This document shows positions 52,749 through 60,607 of a DNA stretch of 64,000 nt, in pieces. Positions within the stretch are counted from its first letter, which is position 1. Every line of letters begins with the position of its first letter. Below the pieces are notes generated by a model. That model saw nothing but the letters and a program-made list of their open reading frames with translations, was not told where the DNA came from and searched no databases. This DNA comes from G963676655 sp963678305 (GTDB lineage Bacteria; Verrucomicrobiota; Lentisphaeria; Victivallales; Victivallaceae). The stretch is from positions 62,001 through 126,000 of the forward strand of contig CAXXVV010000003.1 of the NCBI GenBank assembly GCA_963678305.2, given 5' to 3'. Both the position numbers and the translations under genes were made by a program.

Positions 52749-52793
52749 TTTGCAATAAAGCATGCTCATCCGGACAGGAAAGAGAGGCGACAA

Positions 52794-53234
52794 GTGAAGA
52801 AGACGTTGTTATACCAGCTCTTCGGAGCGGGCTCTATTCCGAAAGAACTGTTGCCGACGCTGGAGCAGGAAGGCATCGTCATCGCCGATGAAGGCATGGG
52901 CGGCTGGCTGATCTACAAAAATGTCAAAGGTCCTCATAAAAGATACCGTTACCGGGCCGAGGCTTTTTCCGGCTGTCTGGCAATCACCAAAAAACGGGTT
53001 GTCTGCTATACTTACAGCAGACGCCAGATCAGTCTGGCGGTCGACGATCCTAATATCTCCGAACTCTATTTTGAAATCCCCGAAGAAAATCTGTTAGTAA
53101 TAGCATTTGAAGCCTCAGTGTTCCGTTCCGACTGGCAAGGCGTTATGAAATTTCGCTTCAAGACCGAAAAAGCAGAGCAATTCTGCAACATCCTGCGCAG
53201 CATCGGCGCGAAACAGGGCAGCCCGGAGGATTAA
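52794..53234 (+). CDS. Small PH-like domain protein of unknown function
   Basis: 146 residues. The core strands RAEAFSGCLAITKKRVVCYT and SRRQISLAVDDPNISELYFE, then MKFRFKTEKAEQFCNILRSI as a closing helix, resemble bacterial PH-domain proteins. It begins with GTG 52794 behind GAGAGG. No membrane segment or catalytic motif is seen. Function unknown. Confidence 0.72.
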   Translation: MKKTLLYQLFGAGSIPKELLPTLEQEGIVIADEGMGGWLIYKNVKGPHKRYRYRAEAFSGCLAITKKRVVCYTYSRRQISLAVDDPNISELYFEIPEENLLVIAFEASVFRSDWQGVMKFRFKTEKAEQFCNILRSIGAKQGSPED

Positions 53235-53333
53235 TAAGTCAATAAGACTGAACTTTATTGGCCGTAGTGCCAGAACTCTATGAGACCGGCGAAGAATGAC
53301 TCCTGATTTATTGAATATCCGAAGATTTGAGAA

Positions 53334-53750
53334 ATGACTAATAACTATATTTTCGTATACGGAACGCTGCGGAGGGAGACCGGAAGCGATATGTACCGGT
53401 TTCTGACTGAACATGCGGACTTTGTCGCGAAAGCCGTCTGGCAGGGGATACTTTATGAAGTTGACTACTATCCCGGCGCGGTTCCATCAAATAACGCAAC
53501 AGACTTGGTCAAGGGTGAAGTATACGCTCTGCATGAACCGGAGACGGTTCTGGCCCAACTGGACAAGTACGAAGAATGCGGCTCCGGTTTCCCGGAACCG
53601 ACCGAGTATATAAGGAGGCGGATGGAAATTATCCTGACAGACGGTCGCAAATGTCTTGCCTGGGTGTATATTTACAACTGGTCGACAGAGAATCTTAAAA
53701 GAATTGAGTCAGGTGATTTCCTGACCGGGAAATATACTTTAAACACTTGA
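53334..53750 (+). CDS. Gamma-glutamylcyclotransferase-family (AIG2-like) protein
   Basis: 138 residues. YIFVYGTLRRETGSDMYRFL carries the YGTLR signature and LDKYEECG the conserved acidic catalytic residue. Beta-barrel strands follow (RRMEIILTDGRKCLAWVYIY). It would cyclise gamma-glutamyl amines or dipeptides with release of 5-oxoproline, but small bacterial members are often uncharacterised. It stands alone and the ribosome site is weak. Confidence 0.88.
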   Translation: MTNNYIFVYGTLRRETGSDMYRFLTEHADFVAKAVWQGILYEVDYYPGAVPSNNATDLVKGEVYALHEPETVLAQLDKYEECGSGFPEPTEYIRRRMEIILTDGRKCLAWVYIYNWSTENLKRIESGDFLTGKYTLNT

Positions 53751-53915
53751 AATATTAACTTTTTATTGTGCCCTGCCAACACCGTTTTTGCTCTTTACAA
53801 CTCCCTGGTTACCTCTGGTAGCCAAAAAATTGTAAAAATCAATTCGACATTTGGCATCATCGCATTAAAAGTTAAATTTCTTCCTGCTCAAAGTATAAGC
53901 GAAAGGAGAAAATGA

Positions 53916-54719
53916 ATGAACAAAAAATACGTTCACGGCTACGACCAAAAAGAAAACACCCGGTTGCAGGACCAGGCCTCAACCCTGGTTGAATTGCTTC
54001 ATTCGGATACGCATTATCCGGCAGGAAGCAGAGTATTGGAAGCCGGTTGCGGAGTCGGAGCCCAGACAGTCACCCTGTGTCGCAACAGTCCTGACGCGGA
54101 AATTATTTCTGTCGACATCTCTGAAAGCTCGGTGGCGGCAGCCAAAAAAGAAGCGGAGGCAGCCGGATGCACCAATGTGATATTTCAGCAAGGCGATATC
54201 TTCAACTTATCATTTGAGCCGCAATCTTTTGATCATATTTTCGTCTGTTTCGTGCTTGAACATCTGGCTGAACCGGTAAAGGCTCTGTCCTGCCTGAAAA
54301 AATTACTGAAAAAGAACGGCACGATCACGGTGATCGAAGGCGATCACGGCTCAACTTATTTCCACCCCGACAACGAAGCCGCGCTCCAGGCGGTCCATTG
54401 TCAGGTGGAACTGCAAAAACAAGCCGGAGGCAACGCCAATATCGGCCGCGAAGTATATCCGTTGCTGGTTAAGGCGGGGTTCAATGCCGTCCGGGTTTCA
54501 CCGCGAATGGTTTATGTCGACGCGAGCAGACCTGAACTGGTTGAAGGCTTTACGAAAAAGACTTTCACCGCAATGATCGAGGGAATACGTCAATCAGCCA
54601 TAGAAGGCGGGTTGATTGACACGCAGACCTTTGACACGGGGATCAAGGCGCTATACCGCACCACAAAAGCGGATGGCGTTTTCTGCTATACCTTTTTCAA
54701 AGGGGTGGCAATTGCGTGA
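53916..54719 (+). CDS. Class I SAM-dependent methyltransferase
   Basis: 267 residues. Motif I is VLEAGCGVGAQTVTLC, motif II EIISVDISESSVAAAKK, motif III FQQGDIFNLSFEPQSFDHIF, with the later FVCFVLEHLAEPVKAL and VIEGDHGSTYFHPD. The C-terminal half (YVDASRPELVEGFTKKTFTA) is the substrate-binding region of this subgroup. The methyl acceptor is unknown. A good GAAAGGAG site lies seven bases before the ATG. It converges on the sulfatase gene with a three-base gap. Confidence 0.92.
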   Translation: MNKKYVHGYDQKENTRLQDQASTLVELLHSDTHYPAGSRVLEAGCGVGAQTVTLCRNSPDAEIISVDISESSVAAAKKEAEAAGCTNVIFQQGDIFNLSFEPQSFDHIFVCFVLEHLAEPVKALSCLKKLLKKNGTITVIEGDHGSTYFHPDNEAALQAVHCQVELQKQAGGNANIGREVYPLLVKAGFNAVRVSPRMVYVDASRPELVEGFTKKTFTAMIEGIRQSAIEGGLIDTQTFDTGIKALYRTTKADGVFCYTFFKGVAIA

Positions 54720-54722
54720 TTT

Positions 54723-56198
54723 TTAAGAGTTGAGCCACTCGTCCACCCGGGCTTCATCTTCTTCATTCCAACCGGTAAAAGCGTTGTTCATCAATGTCTG
54801 GTAATCCGATGAGGGGTTTTCGCTCAAGCTGTAACTGCTGTCAAAATACAGCCCGTTTTTCGCCTGACGGCGGAACTGTTTGAAGTTATATTTACGATAA
54901 TCCTCAATTATAGCGTCAGTGGCTTCACGATCGACTATCCCTGACAAGTGTTTATCCATAGCCGCGGCAACTTCCGGTTCGCCGGCCGCCAGATTGACCA
55001 ACTCATCCGGGTCTTCACTCAGATTAAACAATTGCGGCGGCATCCCGCGGTGCGAGATGTATTTGTAATCGCCCTCGCGCAGCATGTAACTGCTTGTATT
55101 TGAGGTAACACCGCTGTACATGGCATAGGCCCAATTGCGACTGGTGCCGGTTTCTCCCCGAACCAGCGGCAGCAGGGATTCACCGTCAAAGCACTCACGC
55201 TGCGGCATGCCGGAAAGCTCGCACAACGTCGGCGCGATATCGATAAGTGAGGCAATGTTGTCATACTGCTTGCCGGGGATTATGCCGGGACCGGCCATGA
55301 TAAGCGGAACCCGGACGGAGCCGTCATACATACTCATTTTATAGTACAATTGATGTTCCATGGCAAGTTCGCCGTGGTCGCTGGAGAAAATGATGGTCGT
55401 ATTGTCGGCCAGCCCGAGTTCATCGATTTTATTGACGATCGCACCGACAATCGCATCCATTTCGGCACACATCGCAAAATAAATCCGGCGCACTTTTCGG
55501 ATCATTTCATCATCAAGGCCGTTGCGCCAGGCTTTCGATGCCTGCTGATATTTCAGGGCCGGATGACCACTCTCATCGACCGGCGGAAGATCTACAAGTT
55601 CCTCCGGTATCATTTCCAGCCAGTATTGGTTGGTGATAAACGCGGCATGGACCAGACCGGAATTAAGAGCCAGGAAAAAAGGCTTGTCGTTATCAGTACG
55701 GGATTCCAGGAAAGCGGTAGCATTGTCCATCATCTCCCAGTCTCTCTGGTGGCAGCGGAAATCACGATCTTCTCTGATAATAACACGTTGGGCCGGATCG
55801 GCATTCATTACCGGCAGATGCCGGGTGTTCAGAGGTTCGAGAAAGTCAGCGATACGGTTCATCACGCTGTGGTAACCGGTGGTATAATCCCGTTTCCCGT
55901 GGTAGGAAACGTCATAAGTAGCGGTAACAGCGTCGGGATATGCCCACATTCCGGTTTCCAGCCCTTTGAAGTTGTTCCAGCTTTCGCATTTATGGGAATA
56001 AGTGCCGGACCACATATTGGCGCGCGACGGACAACAGATCGGATGAGTGGAATAAGTATTCGGAAAAAACGCGCCGCGCGCGGCCAGCGCGTCAATATTG
56101 GGGGTGGCATTTGCGATTCCAGGGTATTGGCCGAGGCGCCCGATCAGTCGACCGTCATAGCTTTCGGCGTGGATCATGACAATATTTTGCTTTTTCAT
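54723..56198 (-). CDS. Sulfatase closely resembling animal arylsulfatase K (glucuronate-2-sulfatase)
   Basis: 491 residues. The formylglycine site is CCPSR at 55-59. Blocks recalled from human ARSK recur almost unchanged: ICCPSRANMWSG, ESWNNFKGLE, YFAMCAEMDAIVG, SSDHGELAMEHQLYYKMSMY and PQLFNLSEDPDELVNLA. ARSK removes 2-O-sulfate from glucuronate in heparan and chondroitin/dermatan sulfate, so a similar specificity is suggested. There is no signal peptide, unlike lysosomal ARSK, so the substrate would be an imported oligosaccharide. ATG 56198 follows GAGG; in-frame starts further upstream lack one. The 326-base gap beyond it holds the promoter and operator of the divergent regulator. Confidence 0.9.
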   Translation of the reverse strand: MKKQNIVMIHAESYDGRLIGRLGQYPGIANATPNIDALAARGAFFPNTYSTHPICCPSRANMWSGTYSHKCESWNNFKGLETGMWAYPDAVTATYDVSYHGKRDYTTGYHSVMNRIADFLEPLNTRHLPVMNADPAQRVIIREDRDFRCHQRDWEMMDNATAFLESRTDNDKPFFLALNSGLVHAAFITNQYWLEMIPEELVDLPPVDESGHPALKYQQASKAWRNGLDDEMIRKVRRIYFAMCAEMDAIVGAIVNKIDELGLADNTTIIFSSDHGELAMEHQLYYKMSMYDGSVRVPLIMAGPGIIPGKQYDNIASLIDIAPTLCELSGMPQRECFDGESLLPLVRGETGTSRNWAYAMYSGVTSNTSSYMLREGDYKYISHRGMPPQLFNLSEDPDELVNLAAGEPEVAAAMDKHLSGIVDREATDAIIEDYRKYNFKQFRRQAKNGLYFDSSYSLSENPSSDYQTLMNNAFTGWNEEDEARVDEWLNS

Positions 56199-56442
56199 TA
56201 GATTCCTCGCATTTGATTTTTCTCTAAGGACCGCAAACACCCGCGACCCGTGTGCAACTTACCATCGGCATGACAGAAAATATTCCGGTCCGGCAAGCAC
56301 AAAATTTCAAGGCAATCTAATTAAACTATTCACAAATTGCGAAATTACAACCGGATAAATAAAAAAATAACGCGTTTCATGCCAGGAACCTTAATATGAC
56401 GCAACTGTCTGAAGAGAGTTTCATATTTTTTTTCACGCCTAC

Positions 56443-56480
56443 TTGACTTTTTATCTTTAAAAATATATAATACATGTATT
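56443..56480 (+). promoter_or_regulatory. Promoter and palindromic operator of the second GntR/LacI operon
   Basis: TTGACT at 56443-56448, 17-base spacer, TATAAT at 56466-56471. The perfect palindrome AATACATGTATT (56469-56480) overlaps the -10 and the start point, ideal for repression by the dimeric GntR-type product of the first gene, and resembles AraR-type operators in form. Confidence 0.65.
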
Positions 56481-56524
56481 GTTTTAGTTTACAAAAAAAG
56501 ATACAACAAGAATTAATCGTTTTT

Positions 56525-57640
56525 ATGTCAAACAGCATTCCAAGTAAAAAGACCAAGATATATGAAAAAATATCCGCTTCGATAAAAGAAGGTATAACCA
56601 GCGGCAAGCTGAAAATAGGAGAAGCTATTTATTCCGAGCCTGAATTGTGTAAAAAATTCAAAGCATCCAGGACATCTGTTAGAACTGCTATTCGTCAGCT
56701 CGTTGCAGAAAACCTGTTGGTCAGCAAGCAGGGAGTCGGAACATTTGTTAAAGGCAACGGTCACGGCTTGATATATAACTGCATCTGCCTGGTCAATCAC
56801 CATTCGAGGCGCTTGCAATATGATATCGCCGACACTCATTACATGGACAGCATTTTTGGCGTGGAGGGCGAGGTAACAAAGCACAAAATTGATTTTCAGG
56901 TATTCAGCGGTGTTCTTAATTCGGTTGATGATTTACTGGAAGTAAAACAAAATAAAGTTGACGGCCTGATTATTGACGGGGCTTTTTTGGACTATAATTT
57001 CAATGTGGATGACTTTATCCGGGTAACTCCGCATATCGTTGTTTTGAACGCCGACCCGAAATCAACAAAACTTCCATGCGTTGTCCCTGACTATGAAAAT
57101 GCATTCGGCGAAATGATAAGTCTGCTGGGCAAAAAGCAAGTAGCCAATGCAATTTTTTTGCATAACGGGATCACCTGTCTGGGGCAATATAAACTGAAAA
57201 TGTTTAAAAAAGCCATCAAAAACAAGGGATTCACATTACCCGAGCTAGTGGATTATTCTGAAAATATGAGCCTAAACAACTTCCTTCACGACACAAATCA
57301 TTATGTCTTGATTTACAATGCCCTGCAAAAATATTTAACCGGCTTTTCCCGGCCTTCCTGCATTATCGCATCTCATGACCACGCTGCCGCAAAAGCTTTG
57401 CGAGTAGTAAAACAGCACAATATGCTGGTTCCGGAGGATATCGGTATTGTCGGCTTCTATAATATGAACATATCAACGATGCTGGAGCCATATCTGACAA
57501 CTGTTGATATTAATATGGGGCAGGCAGGAGTTTTGGCGGTACAGTTTTTACTGGATCTAATCCATAACAGAACCAGGGACAGACTGCGAATGCTGCCCTA
57601 TCACTTAATGGAAAGACAATCACACAGAAGTATAACATAA
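56525..57640 (+). CDS. GntR/LacI-type hybrid transcriptional regulator
   Basis: 371 residues. The N-terminal winged helix (YSEPELCKKFKASRTSVRTA, then a wing ending KQGVGTFVKGN) is joined to a LacI-type sugar-binding domain (HYMDSIFGVEGEVTKHKIDF, CIIASHDHAAAKALRVVKQH, VPEDIGIVGFYNMNISTM). ATG 56525 is taken as start, giving a protein that begins MSNSIPSKKTKIYEKISASI; an earlier ATG at 56474 lies within the promoter. It heads an operon with a pseudopilin, a beta-helix protein and a large lyase-like protein, matching the arrangement at 2561-1. Confidence 0.88.
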   Translation: MSNSIPSKKTKIYEKISASIKEGITSGKLKIGEAIYSEPELCKKFKASRTSVRTAIRQLVAENLLVSKQGVGTFVKGNGHGLIYNCICLVNHHSRRLQYDIADTHYMDSIFGVEGEVTKHKIDFQVFSGVLNSVDDLLEVKQNKVDGLIIDGAFLDYNFNVDDFIRVTPHIVVLNADPKSTKLPCVVPDYENAFGEMISLLGKKQVANAIFLHNGITCLGQYKLKMFKKAIKNKGFTLPELVDYSENMSLNNFLHDTNHYVLIYNALQKYLTGFSRPSCIIASHDHAAAKALRVVKQHNMLVPEDIGIVGFYNMNISTMLEPYLTTVDINMGQAGVLAVQFLLDLIHNRTRDRLRMLPYHLMERQSHRSIT

Positions 57641-57665
57641 AGCCAATAAAAAAGGAGACAAAGTC

Positions 57666-58328
57666 ATGAAAAAATCAAACGCATTTACACTAATAGAGCT
57701 TTTAGTAGTAATAGCAATCATCGCAATCCTTGCTTCAATGCTGCTGCCGGCGTTGAATAAAGCACGAATTTCCGCAAAAAAAATTGCCTGTGTAAACAAT
57801 CTGAAACAAATGGGCTTGATGGTCAATGAATATGTTGATGATCATAATGGTATAATCTTTGAATATCTGCCTGGATCCCGGCCATGGTATCGAGCCGATT
57901 ACGGGGAGTTGTTCAAGGGCAATTATATAGATAACTCCAACCGAAAGCTTTTTGTCTGTCCGGCTGACGTCAAACCGTTTAACATCGACAACTCCAACTT
58001 GAATTACAGCTATGGTTTAAATATATATATCACTTCAGACAGCAATCCTTTGGCCCGGGCGGTAAAACGGGCGTCTCAACCGTCAAAAGCGGCTGTATTT
58101 ATTGATTCGGAAGACGATGGAGCGGAATTATTCGGGTCGCTTGACGGCAGGCCTTACAGGCTGGATAACTCTGCTGACAATGTGGTTTACAACTATGCGG
58201 CGGCGGCACGGCATGGAAATGCGATTAATGTGCTTTATCTGGATTTTCATGTTGACTGCATTATCAACCCGATAATTAATATGCCGCGTATATCTTCTGA
58301 TACATTCTGGCATAATTACGCGCCATGA
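57666..58328 (+). CDS. Pseudopilin, H-X9-DG-type
   Basis: 220 residues. The leader MKKSNA ends in Ala, followed by FTLIELLVVIAIIAILASML and the NKARISAKKIACVNNLKQMG helix. RHGNAINVLYLDFHVD corresponds to the H-X9-DG motif with Phe in place of Gly. The codons for the conserved helix are AT-rich and share TAATAGAGCTTTTAGT exactly with the pseudopilin at 739-1533, but differ from the AraC-unit pilins. A strong AAGGAG ribosome site lies in the 25-base gap after the regulator. Confidence 0.9.
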   Translation: MKKSNAFTLIELLVVIAIIAILASMLLPALNKARISAKKIACVNNLKQMGLMVNEYVDDHNGIIFEYLPGSRPWYRADYGELFKGNYIDNSNRKLFVCPADVKPFNIDNSNLNYSYGLNIYITSDSNPLARAVKRASQPSKAAVFIDSEDDGAELFGSLDGRPYRLDNSADNVVYNYAAAARHGNAINVLYLDFHVDCIINPIINMPRISSDTFWHNYAP

Positions 58329-58373
58329 TAAGCATTATCGATTAAAAATTTTAAACTTAATAAGAGGAAAATT

Positions 58374-60560
58374 ATGCGATATTTTTTTGTCGTCGGAATG
58401 ATTTCCGGCTTGATGGCTCTTCCCTTCAACGTTAGTGCGGGAGGAAACCTGCTTACGAACAGCGGATTTGAAGAAATCAAAAATATCGGTCGGGCTGATA
58501 CAACCGTGCCGGGATGGACCGTCAAAGGCAGGGTCAAAGCGGTGGTACGTCAGGACAGCGCCGAAGATATGTTCGGCAACAAGAGTTTGAAAATATATTC
58601 GCTGGAATTCCCGAGTAAAGGAAACTGGGAAATATACCAGGATATTCCCGCATCCCGCTTCCAGAAGAACAAGAAATATCGGTTTACGGGCTGGATGAAG
58701 AACTACAAGGGCGGCGGGGCATTCCAGATTTATCTGCTCAAAGACGGTAAAGTCGTAAAAAATATTTTTCTGAACACCGAATCCAAAGGACGAGGACAAA
58801 CAGGTTCAGGATGTTGGCTGAAATATACCACGACCTTCATTCCGGAAGACTGCGATAAGATCCGGGTGGCATGTGCCGTGAAAAATGATCCGAAATTCTT
58901 GAACGACACAACCTGGTTTGACGGCCTGGAACTGGCGTCAGCGGATTATGTAAAAATTGATCCGATGGCAAACGGTCCTTTTCCCCCACAAATATATGTC
59001 GACGCCAAAGCTGCTCCTGATGGAGACGGTTCAAAACGCAAACCGTTCAAATTGATCCAGTCAGCACTGGATAAAGCCGGGGCGGGAACCATGATTATCC
59101 TCCAGCCCGGAGTTTATACAGAATCATTCTGCTTCAGGCGCGGCGGCAGTAAGGACGCGCCATTGCTCCTGAAAGGCGGACCTGAGGTTTATATACAGGC
59201 AGCCAGGCCGATTTCATTAAAGTGGGCTCCTGTCCCGGCGTGGGGCAATGGAGTCTATAAAACTACCAGGCCGGCAGGTTTTATCCGCGGTATTTATGTA
59301 AACAAAAAACGTTCGCAGGACGGACTGAAACTACCGCTTATCCGATATGAACGCGCCGGCGATGATCAGCGTAAAAAGGACGACGTGTATCATTACCGGA
59401 ATATCTTCAGGGACGGAATCATGACAGAACAGAAGCGCCCCGGACAGGGATTTGATGTTTTGAAGGCAGTGGCAATGTACAACCCCGAAGACAAAAATAT
59501 TTACATTCGCTTCGGAGATAACACGAACCCGAACAGACTGAAATTCCGGCTGGTAAAAGGTACGCAGTTGATCGATCTGGACGGCATCAAAAACGTTATT
59601 ATTGAAAACCTGAATCTGCGTTGTTCAGTCAAAGGCATAGGTGTAAGGCGCTCTGAAAATATCATCATTAGAAATTGCAGCTTTACCACGGTTGAATATG
59701 GCGTCAAGATAAAATTCTCATCCGAAATCAAGGTTGCCAATTGTGTTCTGACCCTGAACGCCTATCACGCCATGATGCCGCAGAGCCAGTCAATAAGCAC
59801 GCCGAACGGTTTGCGGTACCAGGCCGATGTCTGGCGGGCTTTCAAGTGGGTCGGCTATTATGACCGTTGCGGCATCATCATTTCGGAATGCCGGAATTGC
59901 GAGGTTTTCAGTAACTATATACATGACCACTGGGACGGGATTTCAGTGGGCGGACAAAAAGGCCCCGGAATTAAGGTCCATCACAATTACATTGCCAATA
60001 TTTGTGATGACGGTTTCACCATTTACGGCGATACCGGGCAGGAATGGTACGGCAATACGATCATCAACGCGTTTGCCTGTTTACGTTACTGGAACAATCC
60101 GCACAATAAAGGCCCGTTGTATATATACGGAAACCGTTTTATTCACGGCCGTCAGGATAATATCAGGTTTATGCAGGATACAAACATGGAAATATACATT
60201 TATCATAATACCACTATCGGCGGAGACGGGATCAGATATCATGGCGTAACCAGTTTCGGGACTCCAAACACTTACGTTTATAATAACCACTTCCTCGGCG
60301 ATTTTTATGGTCGCACCTCCGCCGTGCGCCGGGCAAAGACGGTACCAAATTTCAAGGCCGGATATAACACATACCTCACAGATCCGCTCCGGGCAATTGC
60401 TGAAACCGGAAAGAACGGACATAATTTTCAAGGAGTCAACAACATCGGTAAAGGGGTTGATTTATCCAGCTTCTTCGGTAAACCGCTGCCGGGGTGCGAG
60501 CCGGGGTATTTCAAAGGCAAGGCCCCTGACTGCGGAGCGAACGCCTTGAATACCCATTGA
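58374..60560 (+). CDS. Secreted right-handed beta-helix protein with N-terminal carbohydrate-binding domain
   Basis: 728 residues. The signal peptide ends at FNVSA (about 22). Residues 25-195 are a CBM4/9-like jelly roll (GGNLLTNSGFEEI, GWMKNYKGGGAFQIYLLKDG). DUF1565-like YVDAKAAPDGDGSKRKPFKL introduces a parallel beta-helix (about 210-700) with repeated coils such as NVIIENLNLRCSVKGIGVRR, NIIIRNCSFTTVEYGVKIKF and VFSNYIHDHWDGISVGGQKG. Such proteins are usually polysaccharide lyases or glycoside hydrolases acting on pectin or uronate-rich polymers. No catalytic residues can be named with confidence. RBS GAGGAAA. Followed after 47 bases by another secreted protein. Confidence 0.87.
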   Translation: MRYFFVVGMISGLMALPFNVSAGGNLLTNSGFEEIKNIGRADTTVPGWTVKGRVKAVVRQDSAEDMFGNKSLKIYSLEFPSKGNWEIYQDIPASRFQKNKKYRFTGWMKNYKGGGAFQIYLLKDGKVVKNIFLNTESKGRGQTGSGCWLKYTTTFIPEDCDKIRVACAVKNDPKFLNDTTWFDGLELASADYVKIDPMANGPFPPQIYVDAKAAPDGDGSKRKPFKLIQSALDKAGAGTMIILQPGVYTESFCFRRGGSKDAPLLLKGGPEVYIQAARPISLKWAPVPAWGNGVYKTTRPAGFIRGIYVNKKRSQDGLKLPLIRYERAGDDQRKKDDVYHYRNIFRDGIMTEQKRPGQGFDVLKAVAMYNPEDKNIYIRFGDNTNPNRLKFRLVKGTQLIDLDGIKNVIIENLNLRCSVKGIGVRRSENIIIRNCSFTTVEYGVKIKFSSEIKVANCVLTLNAYHAMMPQSQSISTPNGLRYQADVWRAFKWVGYYDRCGIIISECRNCEVFSNYIHDHWDGISVGGQKGPGIKVHHNYIANICDDGFTIYGDTGQEWYGNTIINAFACLRYWNNPHNKGPLYIYGNRFIHGRQDNIRFMQDTNMEIYIYHNTTIGGDGIRYHGVTSFGTPNTYVYNNHFLGDFYGRTSAVRRAKTVPNFKAGYNTYLTDPLRAIAETGKNGHNFQGVNNIGKGVDLSSFFGKPLPGCEPGYFKGKAPDCGANALNTH

Positions 60561-60607
60561 TTCGGACAACTGATGACGATGCACAAATCAAAACAAACGG
60601 AAAAAAT

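Noticed and set aside
54511..54570. SRPELVEG peptide in the methyltransferase as a repeat-encoded insertion
   Set aside because: This position naturally carries a similar segment in the methyltransferase subgroup as I recall it, and the surrounding DNA is not palindromic.
55350..56201. 283-residue plus-strand frame opposite the ARSK-like sulfatase
   Set aside because: Covers the catalytic part of a clearly conserved sulfatase and has no independent support.
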